From assembly GCA_964517495.1 (NCBI GenBank), contig CAZFER010000030.1:7031-71030 (forward strand): a stretch of 64,000 bases of DNA. Reading direction: 5' to 3'. Source of the stretch: CAZFER01 sp964517495. Its GTDB lineage: Bacteria; Hinthialibacterota; Hinthialibacteria; Hinthialibacterales; Hinthialibacteraceae. Shown here one piece after another: positions 1 to 7,345 of the stretch. The first letter of the stretch is position 1. The number at the start of each line of letters is the position of its first letter. The notes beneath the pieces are model-generated. The model worked only from the letters and a program-made list of their open reading frames with translations, was not told the DNA's origin and searched no databases. Made by a program: the position numbers and the translations under genes.

Positions 1-858
1 CGAGTTGTCAACGACATTCGGTTATCCGTTAACTTGAATCCCCTTGCAATGCATCAGGCTTTATTGGATTCCGCACAGGCTCACGCCGATTATATGGCCC
101 AAAACAACATCCTCGAACACACCGAAAACATCACTCAACCCGGCTTCACCGGCGCTCGCGCCTGGGACCGAGCCACCGCTGCGGGCTATCAAAACACCAA
201 TGTTTGGGAAGTACTCGGTTTAACCCGTGTTGAAGATGCCAATCCAACCGATAATGTCTATCTACAAATGGAAGGCCCCTTTCACCGCATCCCCTTCCTC
301 CATTCCTCCCTTCAACATATGGGATATGGGTTCACAGTCCAGGATGAAATGGAATACCACACCTTCAACCTTGGTTCTTTAACCTGGGATGAAATAGAAA
401 CCATTTTCTACCCCTTTGAAAATCAGCAAGACGTCCCCTTGTCCTTCGGCGGTTACGAATTCCCCGATCCCTTCCCGAACGCTTTTTACCCCACCGGCTA
501 TCCCATCACCATCTATGTCTCTCAAGAAAGCGATTTTGAAATAACCTCTTTCTCATTGAAAAAATCGGATGGCGCCGAACTACCCGTCGAAGTCCTACTA
601 CCAGGCGAAACACGGGGAAGCATCGATACAGACTTCCTCTTCGCCATGGCGGCCTCATCTCCACTTGAAACCAATACAACTTATGAAGTAACGGTTGACT
701 TTGTATTGAATGGCGAAAGCACAAGCAAAACCTGGAACTTCACTACAACCTCCGTAACAGAAACAGAGAGTGAGAACACCACCAGCAGCGCCAAAGTCGC
801 CAAAAGAATTCTTCACAAAGCCGTACCTATTCTAGATTATCCATCATCTCAACAATAA
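1..858 (+). CDS. CAP (SCP/PR1)-domain protein, 5' partial
   Basis: The reading frame is open from base 1, so the gene begins outside the window; the TTG at 34 is not its start. The visible N-terminus (VNDIRLSVNLNPLAMHQAL) and HADYMAQNNILEH match the opening of a CAP domain, including the conserved His of the cavity. After about 140 residues it changes to a beta-rich region ending in an 'NTTYEVTVDFVLNG' stretch that resembles a bacterial Ig-like module. Extracellular CAP proteins of bacteria have no single known function. The Ser/Thr/Glu-rich tail ends without an anchor. The family call is fairly safe; the role is unknown. Confidence 0.75.
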   Translation, partial: RVVNDIRLSVNLNPLAMHQALLDSAQAHADYMAQNNILEHTENITQPGFTGARAWDRATAAGYQNTNVWEVLGLTRVEDANPTDNVYLQMEGPFHRIPFLHSSLQHMGYGFTVQDEMEYHTFNLGSLTWDEIETIFYPFENQQDVPLSFGGYEFPDPFPNAFYPTGYPITIYVSQESDFEITSFSLKKSDGAELPVEVLLPGETRGSIDTDFLFAMAASSPLETNTTYEVTVDFVLNGESTSKTWNFTTTSVTETESENTTSSAKVAKRILHKAVPILDYPSSQQ

Positions 859-972
859 CCACCTTGTAACAATATAATCAGTCAATATTCCCCACAACCA
901 TTGCTTTTTGAACAGGATTTAGGTAAAACATCCCTAATTCATCAGCATTGCCAATCCAAAGGAGAACACATC

Positions 973-1950
973 GTGAACGAAAAAGCGCCGTGGGTAACAT
1001 TTCGACCGGAAATAAAAGTCCTTGATTGCACCATTCGGGATGGGGGATTGATCAACGACTCACACTTCGATGATCATTTCGTCCGTGCAGTATATCAAAC
1101 CTGCCTTGCCGCGGGAATCGATTACATGGAAATCGGTTACAAAAATTCAAAACAGGCCTTCCCCCCCGATAAATACGGCCCCTGGCGCCATTGCGACGAA
1201 CACGACATCCGCCGTATTGTCGGTGACAATGATACACCCTTAAAACTCTCCGCAATGGCCGACGCCGGCGGCAAAAGCGACTGGGCCAAGGATATCCTCC
1301 CTAAAGACCAAAGCGTACTCGATCTCATTCGCGTGGCCTGTTATGTCCACCAAATCCCCGAAGCCAAAGAAATGATCCACGACGCCCACGAAAAAGGATA
1401 CGAGGTCTCCTGCAACATCATGGCCATCTCCACCGCCAAAGAAACCGAAATCGACCAGGCTCTCGAAGTCATCGCCCAAACCCCCGCCGCGACCGTGGTA
1501 ATCGTCGACAGCTTCGGCTCACTCTATTCCGAACAGGTCATGCAACTGGTTCAACGCTACCAAAACGCCCTGGAAGGCACCGGCAAGGAAATCGGCATCC
1601 ACGCCCATAACAACCAACAACTCGCATTCGCCAACACCATCGAAGCCATCATCCGTGGCGTAAACCGCATCGACGCCACCATGGGCGGCATGGGACGCGG
1701 CGCTGGCAACTGCCCCATGGAACTCCTCCTTGGTTTCTTGCGCAATCCCAAATTCCACATCCGCCCGGTCTGGCAACTCCTCGAAGAACACTTAATCAAA
1801 TTATGCGAAACATTGGAGTGGGGTTCCCTTCCCCAATTCATCATCACCGGCCAGCTCAACCAACACCCCCGCTCCGCCATCTCCGCCCGCAGCGGTGATC
1901 GCATCAACAAATACGTGGAATTCTATGACAAATGCATCAGCGACGTCTGA
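973..1950 (+). CDS. DRE-TIM (HMGL-like) aldolase
   Basis: The 325-residue protein opens with LDCTIRDGG, the DRE-TIM metallolyase signature in which Asp and Arg handle the metal and the enolate. GIHAHNN supplies the HxH metal ligands and MGGMGRGAGNCP is the conserved late motif. The family includes 4-hydroxy-2-oxovalerate aldolase, homocitrate/isopropylmalate synthases and HMG-CoA lyase. Length and the RDGG start look closest to the 4-hydroxy-2-oxovalerate aldolase type, but no dehydrogenase partner is present and the substrate is open. I chose GTG 973 because AAAGGAG lies 8 bases upstream; an earlier TTG at 901 has no ribosome site. It precedes aroF by about 300 bases but is separated from it by a promoter and attenuator. 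Confidence 0.85.
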   Translation: MNEKAPWVTFRPEIKVLDCTIRDGGLINDSHFDDHFVRAVYQTCLAAGIDYMEIGYKNSKQAFPPDKYGPWRHCDEHDIRRIVGDNDTPLKLSAMADAGGKSDWAKDILPKDQSVLDLIRVACYVHQIPEAKEMIHDAHEKGYEVSCNIMAISTAKETEIDQALEVIAQTPAATVVIVDSFGSLYSEQVMQLVQRYQNALEGTGKEIGIHAHNNQQLAFANTIEAIIRGVNRIDATMGGMGRGAGNCPMELLLGFLRNPKFHIRPVWQLLEEHLIKLCETLEWGSLPQFIITGQLNQHPRSAISARSGDRINKYVEFYDKCISDV

Positions 1951-2015
1951 GCAGATACGTAATTGACGCCAGCATAGCGGTTAAATGGATTTTTGAAGAA
2001 CAAAAATTTAAATAA
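1932..2015 (+). pseudogene. PIN-domain (VapC-like) toxin remnant
   Basis: An ATG inside the end of the aldolase gene, in another frame, opens a 27-codon frame reading RYVIDASIAVKWIFEE before a stop. This matches the start of VapC-type PIN ribonucleases, with the first catalytic Asp in VIDAS and the typical AVKW(x)xEE helix. The rest of the roughly 130-residue domain is missing, and the aroF promoter begins 13 bases after the stop. It is probably a fossil of a toxin-antitoxin locus. The resemblance is short but specific. Confidence 0.6.
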
Positions 2016-2027
2016 CCGTTTTCTAAC

Positions 2028-2056
2028 TTGACAAGCACCCAAAATCCAAATAAAAT
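2028..2056 (+). promoter_or_regulatory. Promoter of the aroF leader
   Basis: A consensus -35 TTGACA (2028-2033), a 17-base spacer and TAAAAT (2051-2056) would start transcription near 2063. That gives a leader of about 195 bases before aroF, which holds the leader peptide and both alternative hairpins. Confidence 0.75.
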
Positions 2057-2089
2057 CACCAAAAATAAAGAAATCAAAGAATTTTGGCT

Positions 2090-2167
2090 ATGATTCATCA
2101 CTCCACCTATTATTACTATTGGTATTTTAGCTGGCCCAACATAGGGATACGGAGAGGATCTTTCTAG
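2090..2167 (+). CDS. Aromatic-rich attenuator leader peptide
   Basis: A 25-codon frame begins ATG 2090 and stops TAG 2165-2167. Codons 7 to 15 read Tyr-Tyr-Tyr-Tyr-Trp-Tyr-Phe-Ser-Trp, so eight of nine consecutive codons specify aromatic amino acids, directly upstream of the enzyme committing carbon to aromatic synthesis. It lies between a consensus promoter and a strong hairpin ahead of aroF. By analogy with trp and pheA leaders, ribosome stalling at these codons would sense charged tRNA(Tyr/Trp/Phe). The ribosome site upstream is weak (A-rich, AAAGAA), the main reservation. Not an ordinary protein gene. Confidence 0.8.
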   Translation: MIHHSTYYYYWYFSWPNIGIRRGSF

Positions 2168-2215
2168 CCGAAATTCAATATTAAACCGAAAAATGAGCGC
2201 CGCTGGAGGATCCTC
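2154..2215 (+). promoter_or_regulatory. Predicted antiterminator pairing of aroF attenuator
   Basis: Bases 2154-2164 (GAGGATCTTTC) can pair over 11 contiguous positions, two of them G-U, with 2205-2215 (GGAGGATCCTC), the heart of the terminator hairpin. A ribosome stalled on the aromatic codons (2108-2134) would leave 2154-2164 free to form this helix. A ribosome reaching the stop codon at 2165 would cover it and let the terminator fold. Geometry matches classical attenuation; pairing is predicted by eye. Confidence 0.65.
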
Positions 2216-2229
2216 CAGCGGCGCTTTTC
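2196..2229 (+). terminator. Attenuator terminator hairpin before aroF
   Basis: A perfect 30-base palindrome at 2196-2225 folds into a very stable stem around GATC and is followed by TTTTC. It sits 33 bases before the aroF start and downstream of the leader peptide. The U-tract is short, so termination may be partial. Confidence 0.75.
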
Positions 2230-2258
2230 ATTCTAAACCAATAAACCGGAGGAAGATC

Positions 2259-3320
2259 ATGATCGTCGTTATGAAACACGGGTGTACACAATCTCACATC
2301 GATGAGGTTATCAATGTCATCAAACAGGGAGGAGCCAGACCCATGATTAGCCAGGGAGAGGAAACCACGATTATCGGAGTTATCGGGATCAACCACACCG
2401 TCATCCCCGAGGATTTAAGCCCACTCGAGATGGTTGACCGTGTTATCCCCATTTCCGCCCCTTACAAACTCGCCAGCCGCGACCTGCATCCCGATGATAG
2501 CATGTTCCGCATTTTGCCCCAAAACGGCCAACCCATGGAAATCGGTGATGGCCACCTGGGAATCATCGCTGGCCCCTGCACCGTCGAAAGCGAAGACCAA
2601 ATCATGGCCGCTGCGCGTGGAATCCGCAAAGCCGGCGGCTCAGCCCTGCGTGGTGGAGCCTACAAACCCCGCACCAGCCCCTACTCATTCCAGGGCCATA
2701 AAGAGGATGCCCTAAAAATGCTGGCCACCGCCCGCGCTGAAACTGGCCTCGCCATCGTCACTGAAGCCCTCAGCATCGACCACGTTGATCTCATCGCCAA
2801 TTACGCCGACGTGATCCAAATCGGCGCCCGCAATATGCAAAACTACCCCCTGCTCGAGGCTGTCGGCTCACTCAACATACCCGTCTTGTTAAAACGGGGA
2901 CTTTGTGCCACCATCGATGAATTCCTCCTTGCCGCCGAATATATCCTGGTGCGCGGCAATGAAGAGGTCATCCTGTGTGAACGCGGCGTCCGCACCTTCG
3001 AAAGCGACACCCGCTTCACCCTCTCCCTGGGTTCGGTGCCCATCCTTCAGGAAAAAAGCCATCTCCCCGTCATCGTCGACCCAAGCCACGGCACCGGCAA
3101 AGCCAACCTCATCAAACCCATGAGCCGTGCCTCCATCGCCGCTGGCGCCGATGGTTTAATGATCGAAGTCCACCCCGATCCAGCACACGCCAAAGTGGAT
3201 GGCGACCAATCCATCACTCTCGATTCATTCGAATCCATCATGGACGAAATCGAACAATTAGCCCCCGTAATGGGAAAGATCCTAAATCGAAACAAACAGC
3301 AAGAACTAACAGCCGTATAA
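2259..3320 (+). CDS. aroF: 3-deoxy-7-phosphoheptulonate synthase
   Basis: DAHP synthase joins phosphoenolpyruvate and erythrose-4-phosphate in the first step of the shikimate pathway. The 353 residues align with the Thermotoga-type (class I-beta) enzyme. An N-terminal ferredoxin-like regulatory domain (residues 1-70, MIVVMKHGCTQ) precedes the TIM barrel, with IIAGPC(T/S)VES, RGGAYKPRTSPYSFQG, VIQIGARNMQN, LCERGVRTFE and VDPSHGTG. The extra N-domain is known in Thermotoga to mediate feedback inhibition by aromatic amino acids, so control may act at both enzyme and transcript level. Start ATG 2259 follows GGAGG at 2248-2252; a longer in-frame ATG at 2193 runs through the terminator palindrome and is rejected. 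No other aromatic-pathway gene is adjacent. Confidence 0.97.
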   Translation: MIVVMKHGCTQSHIDEVINVIKQGGARPMISQGEETTIIGVIGINHTVIPEDLSPLEMVDRVIPISAPYKLASRDLHPDDSMFRILPQNGQPMEIGDGHLGIIAGPCTVESEDQIMAAARGIRKAGGSALRGGAYKPRTSPYSFQGHKEDALKMLATARAETGLAIVTEALSIDHVDLIANYADVIQIGARNMQNYPLLEAVGSLNIPVLLKRGLCATIDEFLLAAEYILVRGNEEVILCERGVRTFESDTRFTLSLGSVPILQEKSHLPVIVDPSHGTGKANLIKPMSRASIAAGADGLMIEVHPDPAHAKVDGDQSITLDSFESIMDEIEQLAPVMGKILNRNKQQELTAV

Positions 3321-3342
3321 AACAAGGTTAGGCCAACCCATA

Positions 3343-3675
3343 CCTTTAACCCCAACGGGATTACATATGATAGGGGGGACCGTCAAACTCGCCAACTCAA
3401 CTTCTCTGTCACAATCTCGATGGATCAAGAAACTTTTGGGTAGCGAGAAATAAACCCCAAAGGGGTCAAATATGATAGCCAGGGGCATTCGCCCCTGGAA
3501 AAAGTGTTCATACAAAAGGTTTCACCCTGTAAGGGTGACATAAGATAACCGCAACATGTTTATTTCGCCCTTACCTTCTGGACATATGTCACTATTTTCA
3601 GGGCCAGGAGATCATTGAATCTCACTCCCAGGGGCGTTGCCCACTGGCTATCTTATGTAACCCCGTTGGGGTAAA
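3343..3675. repeat. Cluster of palindromic double-hairpin repeats
   Basis: Four related units occur here: 3343-3376, 3452-3498, 3522-3550 and an inverted one at 3626-3675. Each joins a short hairpin (ACCCC...GGGGT or ACCCTGTAAGGGT) to a linker like CATATGATAG or CATAAGATA. The second and fourth units add a second hairpin, CCAGGGGCATTCGCCCCTGG. The outer units face each other. No gene lies in 3321-3820. The form suggests a REP/MITE-like family, probably transcribed as structured RNA. Confidence 0.75.
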
Positions 3676-3737
3676 AAGCATGGATTCATCAAACTTCTGG
3701 GTAAAGCTCATGTCCACAAACCCCGGGGAGCATCGGC

Positions 3738-3826
3738 TTCCAGCCGGTGCGTCTCAATCGGGCTAACACGCACCGGCTGGAAAAAATGGTGGGTTACGCC
3801 GTAAACAACACGGCTTTTAACCCACC
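3738..3826. repeat. Two adjacent long palindromes
   Basis: TTCCAGCCGGTGCG at 3738-3751 pairs perfectly with 3769-3782 (14 bp, 17-base loop). GGTGGGTT at 3788-3795 pairs with AACCCACC at 3819-3826. The GGTGGGTTACGCC-type palindrome resembles dispersed elements seen in many bacteria. They abut the truncated gene that follows and may mark the breakpoint. Confidence 0.65.
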
Positions 3827-4477
3827 CTACCGAACTCAAGGTCACTGGGACGGACTGGCGATCCCCAAGCCACATTTTACACGTGGAGCGACTCCACCAG
3901 ACTCATCGTACCTCGCTACCGGAAAGGACCGGCCTATAGCAACTTTTACCATTTCAAAGTCTTGTTCCGTAACCGGCATGGTCGGCCATTTTTCTTCGGC
4001 CCATACTATACCAGCGGCCCTGTTAAATACATGTCCAACGTACGGGTGACCGATGATGCTCAATCATCCGAAGACCTTAGTGGATTTGCCGATTTCGATA
4101 CCCCAGACAACCGTGAGCTGGTCATCCAATGGGATATGAGCGAGACTGGTATCGATCCCATCGACATCAGGCGTTATCACATCTATCTGATCACCCCCGA
4201 GAGTGAAAATGATGATGAAACATACTTTGCAGATACGAGAATTGGCGATATCACTTCGATTCAATGGCATCCCGGCAATCCACTCATCGCCCCGCGATTC
4301 TCAAACGGTCCCCAATTCAACACCAGCTATAAATTCGCCATCTACGCATTAACCCACAGCGGATCACCATACGCCCATGGACCATTTGAGAACTCAGCAT
4401 TTGTTGAATACTATCGTATACGAGAGCCAGAGGAAGCATTGAATAGATCATATCAACTCAAAGGAACGGACCAATGA
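3821..4477 (+). pseudogene. 5'-truncated secreted beta-sandwich protein
   Basis: The frame is open from 3821, just after a stop inside the repeat, to TGA 4475-4477, with protein-like composition throughout (TFYTWSDSTRLIVPRYRKG; YYTSGPVKYMSNVRVTDD; WDMSETGIDPIDIRRYHIYL). There is no ATG or GTG with a ribosome site and no signal peptide; the first candidate is a bare TTG at 3962. The central part looks like a fibronectin-III-like module. Its stop overlaps the next gene's start as ATGA, typical of a translationally coupled pair. I read it as the 3' part of a gene whose beginning was lost at the repeat junction. It may still be translated from an internal start. Confidence 0.55.
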
Positions 4478-5805
4478 TATCGGTTAAACACCTCGTAGTT
4501 CCATTCATATTGTTTTATCTCACAGTGTTTTCTTATGCAGTCGAATACGACCGCTTGGGTGGGTGGGAAAGCGTAAAGTCAGAAGCAACCACTTATTTTT
4601 ATGTACAACCCATTGATGGTGTATGGTGGTTCATTGATCCGGGTGGAAATGGATTTATCTCCAAAGGCGTTAACCATATTTCATATTTTGGCGATCATTC
4701 ACCCGAATTAGGGTATTCACCCTATCGCCGCCTGGTGAGTGACAAATATGGATCTGCGGGAAAATGGGCCAAAGCAGCGGCTAAAAATCTGCGCCGATGG
4801 AATTTCAACACCGTAGGGGCTTGGTCCAGCGAGGCGATGTTCAAACAAGAGATGGCTTACACTGTTATCCTGAACATTGCCAACCAAGCTGGAGCGAATT
4901 GGGAGAAAGGTATCTTTCCCGATGTTTTTTCCCGCCGCTTTCAACAGGCTACCCGCGCCGCTGTGCGTGTTAAATGCCGCATGCTGAAAAATGATTGGCA
5001 CTTGCTGGGTTACTTTACCGACAATGAATTACGCTGGGGGCCGGATTGGCGCAGCAAGAAAAGCTTGCTGGAGGATTACCTGCAATTCGACCGGGATTCA
5101 GAAGGCTTCAAACGTGCCATTCAATTTATAAAGGATAGATATGGCAAAGTGGAAATACTAAATAAAGCCTGGGGCATTGATGCCGAATCCTTTGGGGCAC
5201 TCCCGTTGGCCATGCCCTTCCCCAAAAGTGAAGAACGCAGCGAAACCGAAGCCGGATTCCAAAAATTAATAGCCGAAACCTATTTCCGCACATGCCGTGA
5301 AGAAATTCTTAATGCCGATCCCAACCATCTTATCCTGGGCTGCCGGTTTGCTGGTTATGCCCCCAAACCGGTGCTTGAAGCGGTTGGGCAGTATGTGGAT
5401 GTAGTATCTTTTAACACATATAACGACACACCGCCACATGAAACCCTGGACCGTATTTATAAAATTACCGGCCGCCCCATCATGATCACTGAATTTTCTT
5501 TCAAAGCGATGGACTCAGGCTTACCCAACACCAAAGGGGCGGGCAATCCGGTGAAAACCCAGCAGGATCGTGCCAAACACTTCACTCAATTTGTTACGGA
5601 ATTAATGAAAATCCCCTATGTCATTGGCTATCACTGGTTTGAATATACTGACGAACCTGCCGAAGGCCGTTTTGATGGTGAAAACAGCAATTTTGGATTG
5701 GTAAATATCAAAGACGAACCGTGGGAAATATTAACCAAAGAAATGACTCGCACAAATACCCAGGTCGAAGCCATTCACTTATCATCCAAAAAGGAGGATG
5801 AATAG
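4474..5805 (+). CDS. Secreted agarase-like glycoside hydrolase (clan GH-A)
   Basis: After a signal peptide of about 22 residues the 443-residue protein has the layout of a GH-A TIM barrel. DGVWWFIDPGGNGFISKGVN near the start is typical of beta-agarase-like enzymes. GYFTDNE places a likely acid/base Glu at 185, and PIMITEFSF a likely nucleophile Glu at 340. VIGYHWFEYTDEPAEGR near the end supplies the aromatic subsite. It most resembles GH50-type proteins, but agar specificity cannot be read from sequence; other galactans are possible. ATG 4474 overlaps the preceding stop and has AAAGGA upstream. Confidence 0.8.
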   Translation: MISVKHLVVPFILFYLTVFSYAVEYDRLGGWESVKSEATTYFYVQPIDGVWWFIDPGGNGFISKGVNHISYFGDHSPELGYSPYRRLVSDKYGSAGKWAKAAAKNLRRWNFNTVGAWSSEAMFKQEMAYTVILNIANQAGANWEKGIFPDVFSRRFQQATRAAVRVKCRMLKNDWHLLGYFTDNELRWGPDWRSKKSLLEDYLQFDRDSEGFKRAIQFIKDRYGKVEILNKAWGIDAESFGALPLAMPFPKSEERSETEAGFQKLIAETYFRTCREEILNADPNHLILGCRFAGYAPKPVLEAVGQYVDVVSFNTYNDTPPHETLDRIYKITGRPIMITEFSFKAMDSGLPNTKGAGNPVKTQQDRAKHFTQFVTELMKIPYVIGYHWFEYTDEPAEGRFDGENSNFGLVNIKDEPWEILTKEMTRTNTQVEAIHLSSKKEDE

Positions 5806-5860
5806 TTAAAGTTCTCCTATTGACCAATTCGATGAGGACGTCCATATCCCCGTGGGAGCC

Positions 5861-5887
5861 AAGGGTAAAATATTGTTTTTTACCCTT
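5861..5887. other. Intergenic hairpin between convergent genes
   Basis: AAGGGTAAAA at 5861-5870 pairs with TTTTACCCTT at 5878-5887, between the convergent agarase-like and oxidoreductase genes. It lacks a clear U-tract on either strand, so it may be a weak terminator or a decay barrier. I see nothing else in 5806-6069. Confidence 0.4.
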
Positions 5888-6069
5888 GAAAACCATAATA
5901 CAAAAAATAGGGATGTTAATGATTAGCAAAATAAGGTATATCCCCCAATTTATGGAAGATAAAAATTCAGGGAAGAATTCCTTGATTATGCGATACATCA
6001 AATTCTCTCAATACATATTCGATGAATCATTACATAAATCCTATCCAAAATATTATTTAATAGAGTATG

Positions 6070-7326
6070 CTATCCGTTTTTCTCATCAAACGATATCACC
6101 TTCATACATTCACCACCTTGAAGGGCGGACTGGTGAGCGATGATTCCTGGCACAGTATAGGCTAATGCCTCGATGACATCTATGGTGGGTTTTCGATCAT
6201 GGATTAAGGCATCAATGAATTCATGTGTTAAAAAGGTATGCGATCCTTCATGCCCGCTATTATGCCGCAAGGGCGCAGGGAGTAAATCCGTTTTCCACCA
6301 TTGTGGTTGCTCATAGTGCTCAAAACGCTGCAAGGTTCGTTCAAAGCCAGCATCATCGGTTTCCTTCAAGTCCCCCCGGCGGATAATAATCGGCCCCAGG
6401 CCATTTGGATGGTGACCATAAAAGCTCATTTTATTGCCAATCCATTCCGCCCGTTCACCCCCGCGATGCGCGCCTTTCCACCACACATTGACGCGGAAAC
6501 CATGGCCACGGTCAGTTTGAAACATCGCCGATTCATTCCAGAAAGGATTGTTATAAGCGTTATCCTGCAAAATGGGATCATCATCCCCCCAGCCGTGGCA
6601 AACCACGTCCGTCAAACGTTCGCCAGTCACGCTGATTAAGTGAGCCGTGCAATGAGTGGGATAATGCATGGGCGCCATGCCATGCCGCCAAGTACGTTTA
6701 CCGTTTTCAAAATAAAGGCTTTGCAATCCATCGTGTTGATATTCTGATTCACAGTAATAAAGGTCACCGAATTTCCCTTTGCTATAAAAATTACGGGCGG
6801 AAATAGTGGACTGCTGATAATAGCTGGTCTCCGCCATCATGTAGGTCAAACCATAGGTTTTGACGGTATCATGAAGTTGTTCAGCCTGTTCCATGGTGCC
6901 ATAGGCTGCGGGAACCGCACTGATCGCGTGTTTGCCGTGTTTCATCGCCTCCTGCACATGCTGCACATGCAAGGGACCATCGGTAAATATAGCCACCGCA
7001 TCGATTTTGGGATCCTTGACCAATTTTTCCAGGGAGGGATAACTTTTCGAGCATCCATAGGTTTTCATCAAACGTTCACGGCGTTCGGGCCGCAGATCGC
7101 TGATCGCTTCAACAATACAGTCCGGATGTTCATGCCATTGAAACGAACAGCCGAAACCGCCGCCGACAACACCGATGCGTACTTTTTTAGGTGAGGTGTC
7201 CACCGCCCAACCAGCCCGTGAGGCAAGCGCCAAACCAGCCAGTGAGGTCCCACCTGCCTTTATGAATTGCCTGCGTTTTGTGGTACTCGAATAATTTGAA
7301 TGATCCGGACTATTAAAGTATTTCAT
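6070..7326 (-). CDS. Tat-exported Gfo/Idh/MocA oxidoreductase lacking EKP lysine
   Basis: The 418-residue protein has a Tat signal (KRRQFIKAGG, residues 18-27) and then a Rossmann nucleotide site (RIGVVGGGFG). In canonical family members an EKP motif supplies the catalytic Lys; here the position reads AISAVPAAYG, so the lysine is missing. The C-terminal half is rich in His/Trp and likely sugar-binding. It may act without classical hydride chemistry or with a different residue; such VPA-type relatives exist in glycan degraders as far as I recall. ATG 7326 is preferred because GGGAGGCAGGAG precedes it. It lies 19 bases downstream of another Gfo/Idh/MocA gene, clearly one operon. Confidence 0.88.
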   Translation of the reverse strand: MKYFNSPDHSNYSSTTKRRQFIKAGGTSLAGLALASRAGWAVDTSPKKVRIGVVGGGFGCSFQWHEHPDCIVEAISDLRPERRERLMKTYGCSKSYPSLEKLVKDPKIDAVAIFTDGPLHVQHVQEAMKHGKHAISAVPAAYGTMEQAEQLHDTVKTYGLTYMMAETSYYQQSTISARNFYSKGKFGDLYYCESEYQHDGLQSLYFENGKRTWRHGMAPMHYPTHCTAHLISVTGERLTDVVCHGWGDDDPILQDNAYNNPFWNESAMFQTDRGHGFRVNVWWKGAHRGGERAEWIGNKMSFYGHHPNGLGPIIIRRGDLKETDDAGFERTLQRFEHYEQPQWWKTDLLPAPLRHNSGHEGSHTFLTHEFIDALIHDRKPTIDVIEALAYTVPGIIAHQSALQGGECMKVISFDEKNG

Positions 7327-7345
7327 CTCCTGCCTCCCTTTGGTT

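Noticed and set aside
3747..4049. Plus-strand 100-codon frame across the palindromes
   Set aside because: It runs through two inverted repeats, has no ribosome site, and competes with a better frame from 3821.
5708..6143. Frames on both strands between the agarase-like gene and the oxidoreductase
   Set aside because: Composition and absence of starts suggest non-coding DNA; they overlap the real gene ends.
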